Counted from the first letter of the stretch, positions 7,364 through 15,153 are shown. The stretch is DNA of 52,989 nt from Micromonospora deserti (GCF_003236335.1 NZ_POUB01000017.1:1-52989), one strand, 5' to 3'. Notes: a model not told the origin generated them from the sequence alone. Translations and numbers: made by a program.

Positions 7364-8613
7364 CGGGCCACCGGCTCGGGCAGTGCGGCGGCCGGGCGCG
7401 CCCCCGCCTCGACGAGCACGGAACACAGCCGGGTGATCTGCTCCGCTGTCTGGCCCGCGCGCAGCATCACGCGCAGCCCGGCGGTGCCGCGGGCGACGAT
7501 CGGGAAGAACACCGGCGAGACGTAGAACCCGGCCGCGAAGACCCGTTGGGCCGCGCCGATGACCGTCTCGTCAGTCATCGGCACCACCCGGATCGGGTAC
7601 GTGCTGCCCGCCTGCTCGGTCGCGAGCAGCGAGTCGAAGTGCGCGATGTTGGACCGCAGCCGCCCCTGGAGCTGGGGGAGCTCCTCGGTGCGGTGGATCT
7701 CGGCCGAGGCGAGCGCGGCACCCACCGCGGCGGCGTTCATCTTCTGCGAGTAGCCCAGCGGGCCCGCGAAGCGTTCGATGAGCCGCCGCGTCTCCTTGGG
7801 AAAGCCGTTGAGCAGGATCGCCGTGCCACCGGCACCGAACCCCTTGCTCAGGGTCGCGACGGTGATGGTTCGCTCGTCCAGCACCGGGCAGTGCGAACGG
7901 ACGTAGCCGATGCCGCGCTCGCCGTAGGCGGACAGCGAGTGCGAGTCGTCGTAGAAGACCAGGAGGTTGTACTTCTCCTGCAACTCAGCCAGCTCCTTGA
8001 CCGGCGCGTAGCCGCCGAGGCTGTCCGAGCCGTCCACCACGTAGCAGACGCGTTCGTAGGTGCGGCACATGTCCTCGAGGTAGTCGAGGTCGTGGTGGCG
8101 GCAGGTGACGACCTCCGTCTCGTCGGCGCAGCTCGGCTTGGCGTTGGCCATCGACACGTGGGCGTTCTTGTCGAAGACCATCAGCGGCCGGGTGCCGTTG
8201 CCGAGGTGCCCCGACGCGATCAGCGGCAGCAGGCCGGTGCTGGCCGCCGCCGTGGAGATCGCGCTGACCACCATCGCGTCGAACAGCTCGCCCAGCGACT
8301 CCTCCAGTTCCAGCAGCACCGGTGTCTGGACCCGGGTGCGCGGGATGCAGTGGTCCAGCACGCCGAAGCGGCGCAGCGCGGCGACCGCACCGTCGATGAC
8401 CTTGGGGTGGGTGTCCAGGTCCAGGTAGGAGCAGACCGTGAAGTTCACGAACTCGTGCCCGTCGGCCATGCGGAACACGCCGTCGGAGAGATCGCCGACG
8501 ATGCCGGCGACCCCGTGCTCCTCCGACATGTTCCAGAAGGTGTTCCCGATGCCGATGAGCTTGTCGTTGTTGCGGTACCGGTGGGTGGGGGTGATGGTCT
8601 TGCGCTCGCTCAT
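7360..8613 (-). CDS. PLP-dependent alpha-oxoamine synthase (glycine C-acetyltransferase/BioF-like)
   Basis: 417-residue fold-type I PLP enzyme that condenses an acyl-CoA with an amino acid, with loss of CO2, to give an alpha-amino ketone. The Schiff-base lysine is Lys257 in TLSKGFGAGG. Other landmarks are FDKNAHVSM, the cofactor Asp in YDDSHSLSAYGERG, and NFTVCSYLDLDTHP near the N-terminus. The ATG at 8613 overlaps the upstream stop by 1 base (TGATG), and the stop overlaps the CitE gene by 4. With glycine and a substituted succinyl-CoA it would make a 5-amino-4-oxo acid, which is a ketomethylene dipeptide isostere. That substrate assignment is inferred from the neighbours. Confidence 0.85.
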   Translation of the reverse strand: MSERKTITPTHRYRNNDKLIGIGNTFWNMSEEHGVAGIVGDLSDGVFRMADGHEFVNFTVCSYLDLDTHPKVIDGAVAALRRFGVLDHCIPRTRVQTPVLLELEESLGELFDAMVVSAISTAAASTGLLPLIASGHLGNGTRPLMVFDKNAHVSMANAKPSCADETEVVTCRHHDLDYLEDMCRTYERVCYVVDGSDSLGGYAPVKELAELQEKYNLLVFYDDSHSLSAYGERGIGYVRSHCPVLDERTITVATLSKGFGAGGTAILLNGFPKETRRLIERFAGPLGYSQKMNAAAVGAALASAEIHRTEELPQLQGRLRSNIAHFDSLLATEQAGSTYPIRVVPMTDETVIGAAQRVFAAGFYVSPVFFPIVARGTAGLRVMLRAGQTAEQITRLCSVLVEAGARPAAALPEPVAR

Positions 8614-9479
8614 CAGGCGTTCACCTCGGTGGGCTTGTAGCTGTAGACACCCTTGACCCTCCGGTAGGCGTACGTGTAAAGCGCCACGCCGAGCACGTGC
8701 GGCCTGCGGAGGATCTTCTTCGACTTCAGCCAGAAGTTGACGTTGATGTTCATCTCGTCCAGCGACTCGGCCTGGTGCCACCAGCCGAGCGGCAGGTAGA
8801 GCATGTGGCCCGGTTCGAGGACGAAGTCCCGGCGCTGGGCGAGCTTGGGCGCCAGCCTCGGGTACCGCGCCAGGTCGACGTTGTCGAGATCGAACACCTG
8901 GGACTTGTCCCCGAACCCGCGCAGCACCGACCTGGGGTAGTACTCACGGGAGCCGGGCGGGGCGATGATGAACCGCTTGCGGCCCTCCAGCGCGATGTTG
9001 AAGTTCTCGAACTCGTCGAAGTGGTTCTTGGTGAACACGCCGCAGTGGCTGATCCACAGGTTCGCCGCGTACAACGTGTTGTTGTAGCCGAAGAACTTCT
9101 CCGCGTCGAAGCCGATGACGGCGTTCACGTCGGCCGGGCTGTTGCGGATGTTCGACACCACCCGGTGCCAGGTGTCCGGGCTGGTCAGGTGGCGCTCGTC
9201 CGCGAAGAACTCGCGAAGCTTGATGTCTCGGGTCTCCCAGCGCCCGGGGTGGTTCTTGTCGCCCGGCTCGGTGAACAGGGTGACGGTCATGTCGGCCAGG
9301 CGGGCTGCCACGCCCTCCCTGCCGAGCCCCTGCACGCTGCGCGGCAGCGCGATCACCACGGGCACGTCTGCCTTGAACAGGCCGCCGGGGCCGACGGCCA
9401 TGAACTCGTCGAAGGACATGCGGGCAACCGGCACGCCCGCGGATCCGTCCGGCTCAGTCACTGCGTCCGAAACTGCCAT
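8613..9479 (-). CDS. JmjC/cupin-like Fe(II)/2-oxoglutarate-type hydroxylase
   Basis: 288-residue protein with a double-stranded beta-helix core resembling FIH-like cupin_8 hydroxylases. The Fe ligands appear as H153-x-D155 (NHFDEFENFN) and H235 (GWWHQAES), preceded by AANLWISHCGVF. The segment GRKRFIIAPPGSREYY matches the strand after the first histidine in this family. The ATG at 9479 is preferred because GAGGA lies 8 bases upstream; the GTG at 9494 has no such site. It is in the middle of the biosynthetic run, so hydroxylation of an amino acid or peptide intermediate is likely. Known relatives act on peptide Asn, Asp, His or Arg side chains; its own substrate cannot be read from sequence. 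Confidence 0.75.
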   Translation of the reverse strand: MAVSDAVTEPDGSAGVPVARMSFDEFMAVGPGGLFKADVPVVIALPRSVQGLGREGVAARLADMTVTLFTEPGDKNHPGRWETRDIKLREFFADERHLTSPDTWHRVVSNIRNSPADVNAVIGFDAEKFFGYNNTLYAANLWISHCGVFTKNHFDEFENFNIALEGRKRFIIAPPGSREYYPRSVLRGFGDKSQVFDLDNVDLARYPRLAPKLAQRRDFVLEPGHMLYLPLGWWHQAESLDEMNINVNFWLKSKKILRRPHVLGVALYTYAYRRVKGVYSYKPTEVNA

Positions 9480-9521
9480 CTCGTCTGTCCTCACTAACTG
9501 AAGGGCGGGTCACGCGCCCGG

Positions 9522-10535
9522 TCACCCGATGGCCGGGCGTGCGCTCAGCTCCGCCACCACGTCCACGATCAGGTCCTCCTGCCCGGCGATGGCCTGCCGC
9601 CGACCGAGTTCGAAGAAGACATCGCGCGGGTCGACGCCGGCGGGTGCGGAGAGTTCGACGACCCGGTGTTTGAATCCGGAGAACACCCCCGCCAGGCCAC
9701 TTACGATGCTCATCGACGCGGTCACCGGTGGGGTGGGCATGAGTTCGCGCTCGGCGAGGTCAGCGGCGTCGAGGAGCGCGTACAGGTCGATGCCGGTCGC
9801 GAACCCGCTGCGTTCCAGCACCGGCACCAGCACCTCGAGCTGGGTGTTGCCCGCCCCGGCGCCGAAGCCGCGGGCGCAGCCGTCGATGATCAGGGCCCCG
9901 GCGTCGGCCGCGGCCACCGAGTTGGCGACGGCCATGCCGAGGTTGTTGTGCCCATGGAAGATCACCGGGGTGGTGCCGACCGCCGTGACGATCGCGGTGA
10001 TCCGTGCGGTGACGTCCGGGGGCAGGAAGTGACCGGCGGAGTCCATGATTCCCACCGCCTGCGCCCCGTACCCGACGGCCCGCGCGGCATGCTCGGCCAG
10101 CTCCTCGGGGGACGCCATGTGGCTCATCATCAGCACGCAGTGCGCCTCGGCGCCGGCGTCGCGCAGGACGCCCAGGTGGCGCTCGGCCAGCGACGTCTCG
10201 GTGGCGTGCACCCCGATGCGGATGACGTCGGCGCCGTGGGCGATGGCTCGCCGGAGGTCGGCGGAAGTGCCCCAGCCAGGCAGCATGAAGACGCCCATCC
10301 GGCTGCGCCGGAGCGCCTCCCGGACCGTCGACAGCATCTCGTCGTCGCCCACCGCGGCCTGCCCGACCTGGAGCGAGGAGGCGCCGAGGCCGTTGCCGTG
10401 GCCGACCTCCACCACCGGAATCCCCGCCGCGTCCGCTGCTTGCGCGTAGCGGCGCAGGGCAGCCGTTCCGAGTTGGTGGCGGACCGCGTGCTGGCCATCC
10501 CGCAGCGTCGGGTCGTGGATCACGACCTTCTTCAT
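9522..10535 (-). CDS. 4-Hydroxy-2-oxovalerate aldolase-like DRE-TIM metallolyase (DmpG/MhpE family)
   Basis: 337 residues, the standard length of MhpE/DmpG. This class cleaves 4-hydroxy-2-oxo acids to pyruvate and an aldehyde, reversibly, with Mn. Key motifs are [15 protein letters not shown] at the N-terminus, [26 protein letters not shown], and the metal-binding [12 protein letters not shown]. Its start overlaps the acetaldehyde dehydrogenase stop by 4 bases. The two normally form a channelled complex. No meta-cleavage dioxygenase or hydratase is nearby, so aromatic degradation is unlikely; here it may make or break a 4-hydroxy-2-oxo acid for the pathway (inference). Confidence 0.9.
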   Translation of the reverse strand: MKKVVIHDPTLRDGQHAVRHQLGTAALRRYAQAADAAGIPVVEVGHGNGLGASSLQVGQAAVGDDEMLSTVREALRRSRMGVFMLPGWGTSADLRRAIAHGADVIRIGVHATETSLAERHLGVLRDAGAEAHCVLMMSHMASPEELAEHAARAVGYGAQAVGIMDSAGHFLPPDVTARITAIVTAVGTTPVIFHGHNNLGMAVANSVAAADAGALIIDGCARGFGAGAGNTQLEVLVPVLERSGFATGIDLYALLDAADLAERELMPTPPVTASMSIVSGLAGVFSGFKHRVVELSAPAGVDPRDVFFELGRRQAIAGQEDLIVDVVAELSARPAIG

Positions 10536-11458
10536 CCGGCCACCTCCGCCCGCCTGGACCGGTCCAGCCGGGCCGCGTGCTGCTCGGCGGCCAGGACGGC
10601 GGCGGAATTGATGATGTCGAGATTCCCGGCGTACGGCGGCAGGACATCACTGTGGGCCAGCACCTGCAGAGCGACCGTCACCCGGTCGTCGAGGACCGTG
10701 CAGGCGGTGACCGCGTACCCGGGGGCGAAGGAGCGCACCCGCTCGGCCGCCTCGTCGACCGCCGCGCGCAGCGCGGCGATGTCACCGCCGGGGATCCGGG
10801 CATGGACGGCTGTCCGGAAGGTCGCCGGCGGCACCGCCGGACTGATGTTGAGGATCGCCTTGACGTCGGACACCCCGGAGAACGTCGTGATGGCCTGTTC
10901 GGTGGTCGCCACGTACTCGTCGAGGTTCAGCCTGGTCGCGCGGCCCGCGATGTCGCTGGCCACCGTCGAGACGACCTCGACGTACGCCACGGGGAAGCGC
11001 GTCGCGAGCGCGTGCACGACGGGGATGGACGCCTGACCGCCGCAACTGATCAGGTTGATGTTGCGGCCGGTCGCCACCTCCACCCCGGTCACGGTCGGCA
11101 CCATCATCCGCCCGACACCGCTGGGCGTCAGGTCGACCGCCAGCGTGCCCAGCGGCTCCAGCAGCCGCCAGTGGTGGCGGTGGGACGCCGCGCTGGTGGC
11201 GTCGAACACGACGTCGAACGGGCGCTCAGCCGCCAGGACGGCCTCGATCCCGGCTGTGCTGGCGGGGTAGCCGAACCGCTCGGCGTGCCGCAGGCCGGGC
11301 GAGCCCGGGTTGCGCCCGGCCACCAGCCGGCAGTCCAACGCGGGTGATCGATCGATCTTGCTGATCAGGTCCTGGCCGATCGCCCCGGTGCCGATGACGG
11401 CGACGGTGACGGGCTGGGCGAGGTCCAGCCCGGCGGTCGCGCCCGCGGTGGGACTCAT
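10532..11458 (-). CDS. Acylating acetaldehyde dehydrogenase (DmpF/MhpF family)
   Basis: 308 residues. Interconverts an aldehyde plus CoA and NAD with acyl-CoA plus NADH. The Rossmann loop is [13 protein letters not shown], the catalytic cysteine is Cys139 in SCGGQASIP, and [15 protein letters not shown] plus [12 protein letters not shown] are typical of the C-terminal half. The ATG at 11458 has GAGG 9 bases upstream. It is the first recognisable gene of the tight 11458-5535 run and overlaps its partner aldolase by 4 bases. Upstream lies a 918-base stretch with no confident gene. Confidence 0.9.
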   Translation of the reverse strand: MSPTAGATAGLDLAQPVTVAVIGTGAIGQDLISKIDRSPALDCRLVAGRNPGSPGLRHAERFGYPASTAGIEAVLAAERPFDVVFDATSAASHRHHWRLLEPLGTLAVDLTPSGVGRMMVPTVTGVEVATGRNINLISCGGQASIPVVHALATRFPVAYVEVVSTVASDIAGRATRLNLDEYVATTEQAITTFSGVSDVKAILNISPAVPPATFRTAVHARIPGGDIAALRAAVDEAAERVRSFAPGYAVTACTVLDDRVTVALQVLAHSDVLPPYAGNLDIINSAAVLAAEQHAARLDRSRRAEVAG

Positions 11459-11562
11459 GGCGCGCCTCGGCGGGACCGGAACCGGCAGATCTGCGGACGC
11501 CGAGCGAGGGATGTGTGGGTGCGGGACGGGTGGCGCCGGGCATCCGGATCGCGGGTTCTCAT
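11455..11562 (-). CDS. Candidate 35-codon upstream ORF ending in the acetaldehyde dehydrogenase start
   Basis: The ATG at 11562 has GAGGA about 8 bases upstream, and the 35-residue frame ends in a TGA that overlaps the ATG of the dehydrogenase gene (ATGA). The peptide is very Arg-rich (about 11 of 35), which random GC-rich frames also are. It could be a leader peptide coupling translation into the operon, a small product, or chance. I recognise no family. Confidence 0.25.
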   Translation of the reverse strand: MRTRDPDARRHPSRTHTSLARRPQICRFRSRRGAP

Positions 11563-11767
11563 GTGCGTTGTCCTCACCGTTCGATCTGCGCGCAGCGACG
11601 TCGGCAGCGACCGTGGCGAGCAGGCATGCCGGCACCAGCGGCGCCTGGATGCATCCCGGATCGCCGCCGCCGGGGCTGTCCATCCGTGTCGGACCGGGGT
11701 GGCGGCCCGGACGGGCCAGCCCGCCCCACTCCGGTGCGGCTGCCCTCAGACCGTCGCTGTCGGTGGT

Positions 11768-11935
11768 TCAGGAGAAAGCAAAACGCCCGGCGGCCGACGG
11801 CTCGCGGTGCGACCGGAAACCATTCGACAAGGTCTGTTCGGCCGCACGGTGCTGCACCGTCGAGCAGCAATCGGACATGTGGTTGATCTCAGAAGTCTCG
11901 ACGCAGTAATCGAAAGCGCCCCCGTCGACATTCAT
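11768..11935 (-). CDS. Candidate 55-residue Cys-containing small ORF in the biosynthetic cluster
   Basis: Minus-strand frame beginning MNVDGGAFDYCVETSEINHM and continuing SDCCSTVQHRAAEQ, then a Ser/Arg/Ala-rich tail. It lies in the otherwise empty stretch upstream of the biosynthetic run and on the same strand. Third-position G/C is lower than in the neighbouring enzymes but above random. The frame is open upstream; an AGGAG lies about 21 bases before the ATG, with in-frame GTG and TTG codons in between, so the start is unsure. It has acidic and Cys residues reminiscent of RiPP precursors, but no known maturation enzyme is nearby. Low confidence as a gene. Confidence 0.25.
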   Translation of the reverse strand: MNVDGGAFDYCVETSEINHMSDCCSTVQHRAAEQTLSNGFRSHREPSAAGRFAFS

Positions 11936-11986
11936 TTCCGACAATGCAGACGTTGTCACTCCTGCCAGCCACAACGGCCCGCCGGC

Positions 11987-12011
11987 ATTGACGGTACCAG
12001 ATATTGACGGT
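11987..12011. repeat. Direct repeat ATTGACGGT x2, 16-base period
   Basis: ATTGACGGT occurs at 11987-11995 and 12003-12011 with a 7-base spacer. It overlaps the predicted minus-strand promoter of the biosynthetic operon. Direct repeats of this size can be activator sites, but I see no dedicated regulator in the cluster. Confidence 0.4.
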
Positions 12012-12376
12012 GCTCGGAGGTGCAAGTTGCGTCGCTCTCGCGACAGTCCACACCCGGGTGCCGTCGCACCAGGGGCCGCTCCGGCTCACCTCGGCGTGCG
12101 GGGCCGTTCGGACCGCAGCACCGGGTCCGCCCGGCCGCTGAACCATTCCCCGACGGCGCCGGTGGCGGTCAGCCGGGGCCATTCCCCGCACGGCGGGGAC
12201 GCCGGACAGCATCGCGCCGCCGTCCAGTGGGGTTGCCGGTTCGCGTCATGCCACCGCCGGTCGGACACCGGATGCCGGCGCCCGACCGGCGTCAGCGGAT
12301 CACGCCGACCGGATGGGGGCGGCGCTCCGGTGGCGGCCCGCCTCAGCGCGTGCCGGCCGGTCGGCCTGACGTGCGC

Positions 12377-13885
12377 TCACGCACCCGCACCGGACTGCAC
12401 CCGGTCGATCCACGCCTCGACGTCGTCGACGGTGCGCGGCATGGCCGACGACAGGTTCTCGTGACCGTCCTCCGTGACGAGGACGTTGTCCTCGATACGG
12501 ACGCCGATGCCGCGGAACTCCTCCGGCGCCAACAGGTCGTCCGCCTTGAAGTAGAGACCGGGTTCGACGGTGAGTATCATGCCGGGCCTCAGCTCGCCGT
12601 CCATGTACTCCTGACGCAGCAGCAGCTGGCAGTCGTGCACGTCCATGCCGAGGTGGTGGGACGTGCCGTGGACCATCCACCGCCGATGCCAGGCGCCATG
12701 TTCGGGGTCCAGCGTCTGTTCGAGCGTCACCCCGTCCGGCAGCAGCCCCCAGTCGTGCAGCCGCTGCGCGATGACCCGGTTCGCGGCGGCGTGGATGTCA
12801 CTGAACTTGTTGCCCGGCTTCACCGCTGCCATGCCGGCTTCCTGCGCCTCCAGGACCGCTTCGTAGATCTTCCGTTGCACCTCGGTGAAGCGGCCGGTCA
12901 CCGGAAGGGTACGGGTGATGTCGGCGGTGTACAGGGAATCGACCTCCACCCCCGCGTCGACCAGGATGAGGTCCCCCTCGCGGACCTGGCCGGTGTTCCG
13001 CGTCCAGTGGATGGTGTTGGCGTGGTCCCCGGACGCGCAGATCGATTCGTACCCGACCCCGTTGCCCTCGTGCCGCGCGTACAGGCCGAAGAGACCCTCG
13101 ACCCACCGCTCACCGCGGCCCTTGCGGACCGCCTCGGGCAGCCCGGGGATGATCGCCTCGAAACCCTGGTGGGTGGCGGCGATCGCCCTGCGCATCTCGC
13201 CGATCTCCCATTCGTCCTTGACGATCCGCATTCCCGACAGGTAGCGGGCCAGCTCCTCGTCTGCCTCGTGCTGCTGCGCCACCGACGCGGACACCTCCGC
13301 CTGGGCCCGGGTCTGGTCGACGAGGTGGGCCACCTGTCCGTCGGCCGGGCGGACGACGCGCACCTGGGTGGCGCCGGCATCCTTTGCCAGGACATCGGGG
13401 AACGAGTCGATGTGACGGGCGCTGATGCCCAGCTGGGACTCGACGTCCTGGACCGTGGGGCGTGGCCCGACCCAGAACTCGCCGAACCGGGCGTCGGCGA
13501 AGAACTCCTCGCTGTCGCGCGGGGCGAGCGGCCGGAAGAACAGGACCGCCTCGTGGCCGCCCCCGGGCTTCGGATCCATCACCAGGACGCTGTCCGGCTC
13601 GCTGTGGGCGCCCAGACCGGACAGGTAGGCGAAGGCCGTGTGTGGCCGGAACGGATAGTCCGTGTCGTTGCTGCGCACCTTGAGGCCGCCGGCAGGGATG
13701 ACGAGACGCTCGCCCGGGAACCGCCGTGACAGGACCGCCCGGCGACGGGCCGCGTAATCCGCGACCTCTGCGCGTGGGACAGGTGCCGCACTCCGGCTGG
13801 CCCATCCGGAGGCGATGAAAGCGCGGAATTCGCCGCTCGTCGGGGTGCTGCGGTGGCTGGCCTTCACCTGCTTGTCGCTCGTCAT
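12377..13885 (-). CDS. Xaa-Pro aminopeptidase (M24B, PepP-type metallopeptidase)
   Basis: 502-residue aminopeptidase P homologue with the family's N-terminal creatinase-like domain and C-terminal pita-bread domain. It removes an N-terminal residue preceding proline. All five dinuclear metal ligands are visible: D310 (ILVDAG), D322 (YTADITR), H410 (HGTSHHLGMDVHD), E441 (TVEPG) and E465 (VRIEDN). The length matches actinobacterial PepP, and the ATG at 13885 fits the family N-terminus. It lies on the same strand as the biosynthetic genes but 918 bases upstream of them. It could be a housekeeping neighbour, a processing peptidase, or an inhibitor-insensitive copy of the product's target. Only the enzyme identity is certain. 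Confidence 0.9.
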   Translation of the reverse strand: MTSDKQVKASHRSTPTSGEFRAFIASGWASRSAAPVPRAEVADYAARRRAVLSRRFPGERLVIPAGGLKVRSNDTDYPFRPHTAFAYLSGLGAHSEPDSVLVMDPKPGGGHEAVLFFRPLAPRDSEEFFADARFGEFWVGPRPTVQDVESQLGISARHIDSFPDVLAKDAGATQVRVVRPADGQVAHLVDQTRAQAEVSASVAQQHEADEELARYLSGMRIVKDEWEIGEMRRAIAATHQGFEAIIPGLPEAVRKGRGERWVEGLFGLYARHEGNGVGYESICASGDHANTIHWTRNTGQVREGDLILVDAGVEVDSLYTADITRTLPVTGRFTEVQRKIYEAVLEAQEAGMAAVKPGNKFSDIHAAANRVIAQRLHDWGLLPDGVTLEQTLDPEHGAWHRRWMVHGTSHHLGMDVHDCQLLLRQEYMDGELRPGMILTVEPGLYFKADDLLAPEEFRGIGVRIEDNVLVTEDGHENLSSAMPRTVDDVEAWIDRVQSGAGA

Positions 13886-14062
13886 GGTCGATATCCTGCC
13901 ACGCGATCCGAGGTTTCCCCGACCCCCGTACGCGTGGCCGCCCGCATCAACCGCGGCGACCTCGGCGCCTCTGGACCGAGATGGTGATCCCCACCCCACG
14001 CCGGCCTGGACGCCGACGGCACCCCGTGCAGCCGGGTGGGCGTGACCGGGGCTCGCACGGGG

Positions 14063-14401
14063 TCAGCGCAGCATGTCCGCTCCTCCGGCGACCGTCATGC
14101 CTCGGCGTACCGCCTCGGACGCCCGCACCACGGTCACGGCCGTGCCGGTGCGTTGGGCCTCCAGGGCGGCGGCGGTGACGGCCGCGGCGGCGCCGGCGTC
14201 GACGTCGACCAGGCCGGAGAAGTCGAGCTGCACCTCCCGGGGGCGGGTGCGCTGCACGCGGGTGAGGGCGTCGCGGAAGGTGTCGATGTCGCCGCGGCGC
14301 ATGGTCCCGCGCATGAGCAGCACCACGATGCCCGCTGACAGGGTGGTTGTCGTGATCGACAGGGACGCCACAGTTCTCTCCACGTTCGGTTCCATGCTCA
14401 T
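14063..14401 (-). CDS. STAS-domain protein, degenerate anti-sigma-factor-antagonist type
   Basis: 112-residue single STAS domain: a beta strand LSAGIVVLLMRGTM, then QLDFSGLVDVDAG followed by the main helix. In SpoIIAA-like antagonists the phosphorylated serine directly follows an Asp at the start of this helix. Here the residue after VDVD is Ala, so switching by phosphorylation is unlikely. It starts 20 bases after the preceding STAS gene, probably as one transcript. The ATG at 14401 lacks a strong ribosome-binding site; the ATG two codons later is possible. No sigma factor or kinase is in the window, so the partner is unknown. Confidence 0.75.
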   Translation of the reverse strand: MSMEPNVERTVASLSITTTTLSAGIVVLLMRGTMRRGDIDTFRDALTRVQRTRPREVQLDFSGLVDVDAGAAAAVTAAALEAQRTGTAVTVVRASEAVRRGMTVAGGADMLR

Positions 14402-14421
14402 GATGCGGGTTCGGGGTGGCG

Positions 14422-15060
14422 TCAGGGGCGGGGTTGCCGCGAGTCGGTGAGCTGCCGGGGGTCGCCCACCTCCGCGGTGGTGGCGGTGGCCAGCCCGGCG
14501 GACAGGTGGGTGAGCGCGTCGTGACGGCTGTCGTAGATCGAGAAGACGCCATCGAGGCGCATGGTGTGCAGGACGGTACGGATGAATCGTGACGGGGCGG
14601 CCAGGCACAGGATGACGCCGCGGTCGCGGGCGTCGCGGTGGGCACGTACCAGCAGGCCCAGACCGGTGGAGTCGATCAGGTGCGCCCGGGTGAGGTCGAC
14701 CACGACGTGTCCGCCCATCTCCGCCGCGTGGCGCAGGGCGGTGCGCAGCGTCTCGCTGGTGTCGAGGTCGATGTCGCCGGCGGTGGTGACGACGGTGGCC
14801 CCGCCGAGGTGGTCGATGCCGAGGATGCCGCCGGGCTCGTCGCCGTCGCCGCGCGCCGGGCCGCCAGCCGACGGGGGCAGCAGGCTGCAGTGGGGGCAGC
14901 GGTGCGGGCCGGTGGCGAACGGGGACCCGCTCCAGCCGTGCTCGGCCACCAGCGTCCAGACCACCTCGGCGTCGGGCAGCACGCACGCCGTGCTGGTGAT
15001 GGTGTCGCCGCAGGTATCGCAGATCAGGGTCATGAGGTTGTCGTCCGGAACGACAGTCAT
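14422..15060 (-). CDS. STAS-domain protein with N-terminal CxxC zinc-binding-like segment
   Basis: 212 residues. The first part has CDTCGDTI (near residues 14-21) and HRCPHCS (near 55), two CxxC pairs that could form a zinc ribbon. The second part is a STAS domain (about residues 85-185) with VVVDLTRAHLIDSTGLGLLV, keeping the phosphorylatable serine after Asp as in SpoIIAA. It is the first gene of a two-gene STAS operon. A role as anti-sigma-factor antagonist in stress signalling is likely, but the metal-binding addition is not part of the classic family. The ATG at 15060 follows a purine-rich GGAGGAGAGGACAAAAGG leader. Confidence 0.75.
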   Translation of the reverse strand: MTVVPDDNLMTLICDTCGDTITSTACVLPDAEVVWTLVAEHGWSGSPFATGPHRCPHCSLLPPSAGGPARGDGDEPGGILGIDHLGGATVVTTAGDIDLDTSETLRTALRHAAEMGGHVVVDLTRAHLIDSTGLGLLVRAHRDARDRGVILCLAAPSRFIRTVLHTMRLDGVFSIYDSRHDALTHLSAGLATATTAEVGDPRQLTDSRQPRP

Positions 15061-15153
15061 CCTTTTGTCCTCTCCTCCGCCACCCTTCCGCTGTCCGGGT
15101 CCGGCCGGCTTCACAGCCTGCCGGCGGGGATTGGCGGTCACCGCGCAGACATA

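Larger units (their letters stand above)
11459..12376. other. 918-base stretch without a confident gene, inside the biosynthetic cluster
   Basis: It separates the M24 peptidase from the acetaldehyde dehydrogenase. Frames here have neither coherent codon bias nor family motifs. It contains the two weak small ORFs listed separately and a direct repeat at 11987-12011. It also holds a patch of lower GC around 11760-12030, which is the best place for the operon promoter. On the minus strand TTGCAC (12027-12022) and TATCTG (12005-12000), spaced 16 bases, are a possible -35/-10 pair. A decayed gene cannot be excluded. Confidence 0.5.

Noticed and set aside
11310..11909. 199-codon plus-strand frame across the gene-poor gap
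   Set aside because: Begins inside the acetaldehyde dehydrogenase gene on the opposite strand, has no ribosome-binding site or codon bias, and matches nothing recognisable.
12020..13729. 569-codon plus-strand frame opposite the M24 peptidase
   Set aside because: No family features; the minus strand carries all five metal ligands of PepP. Antisense frames without stops are expected at this GC content.
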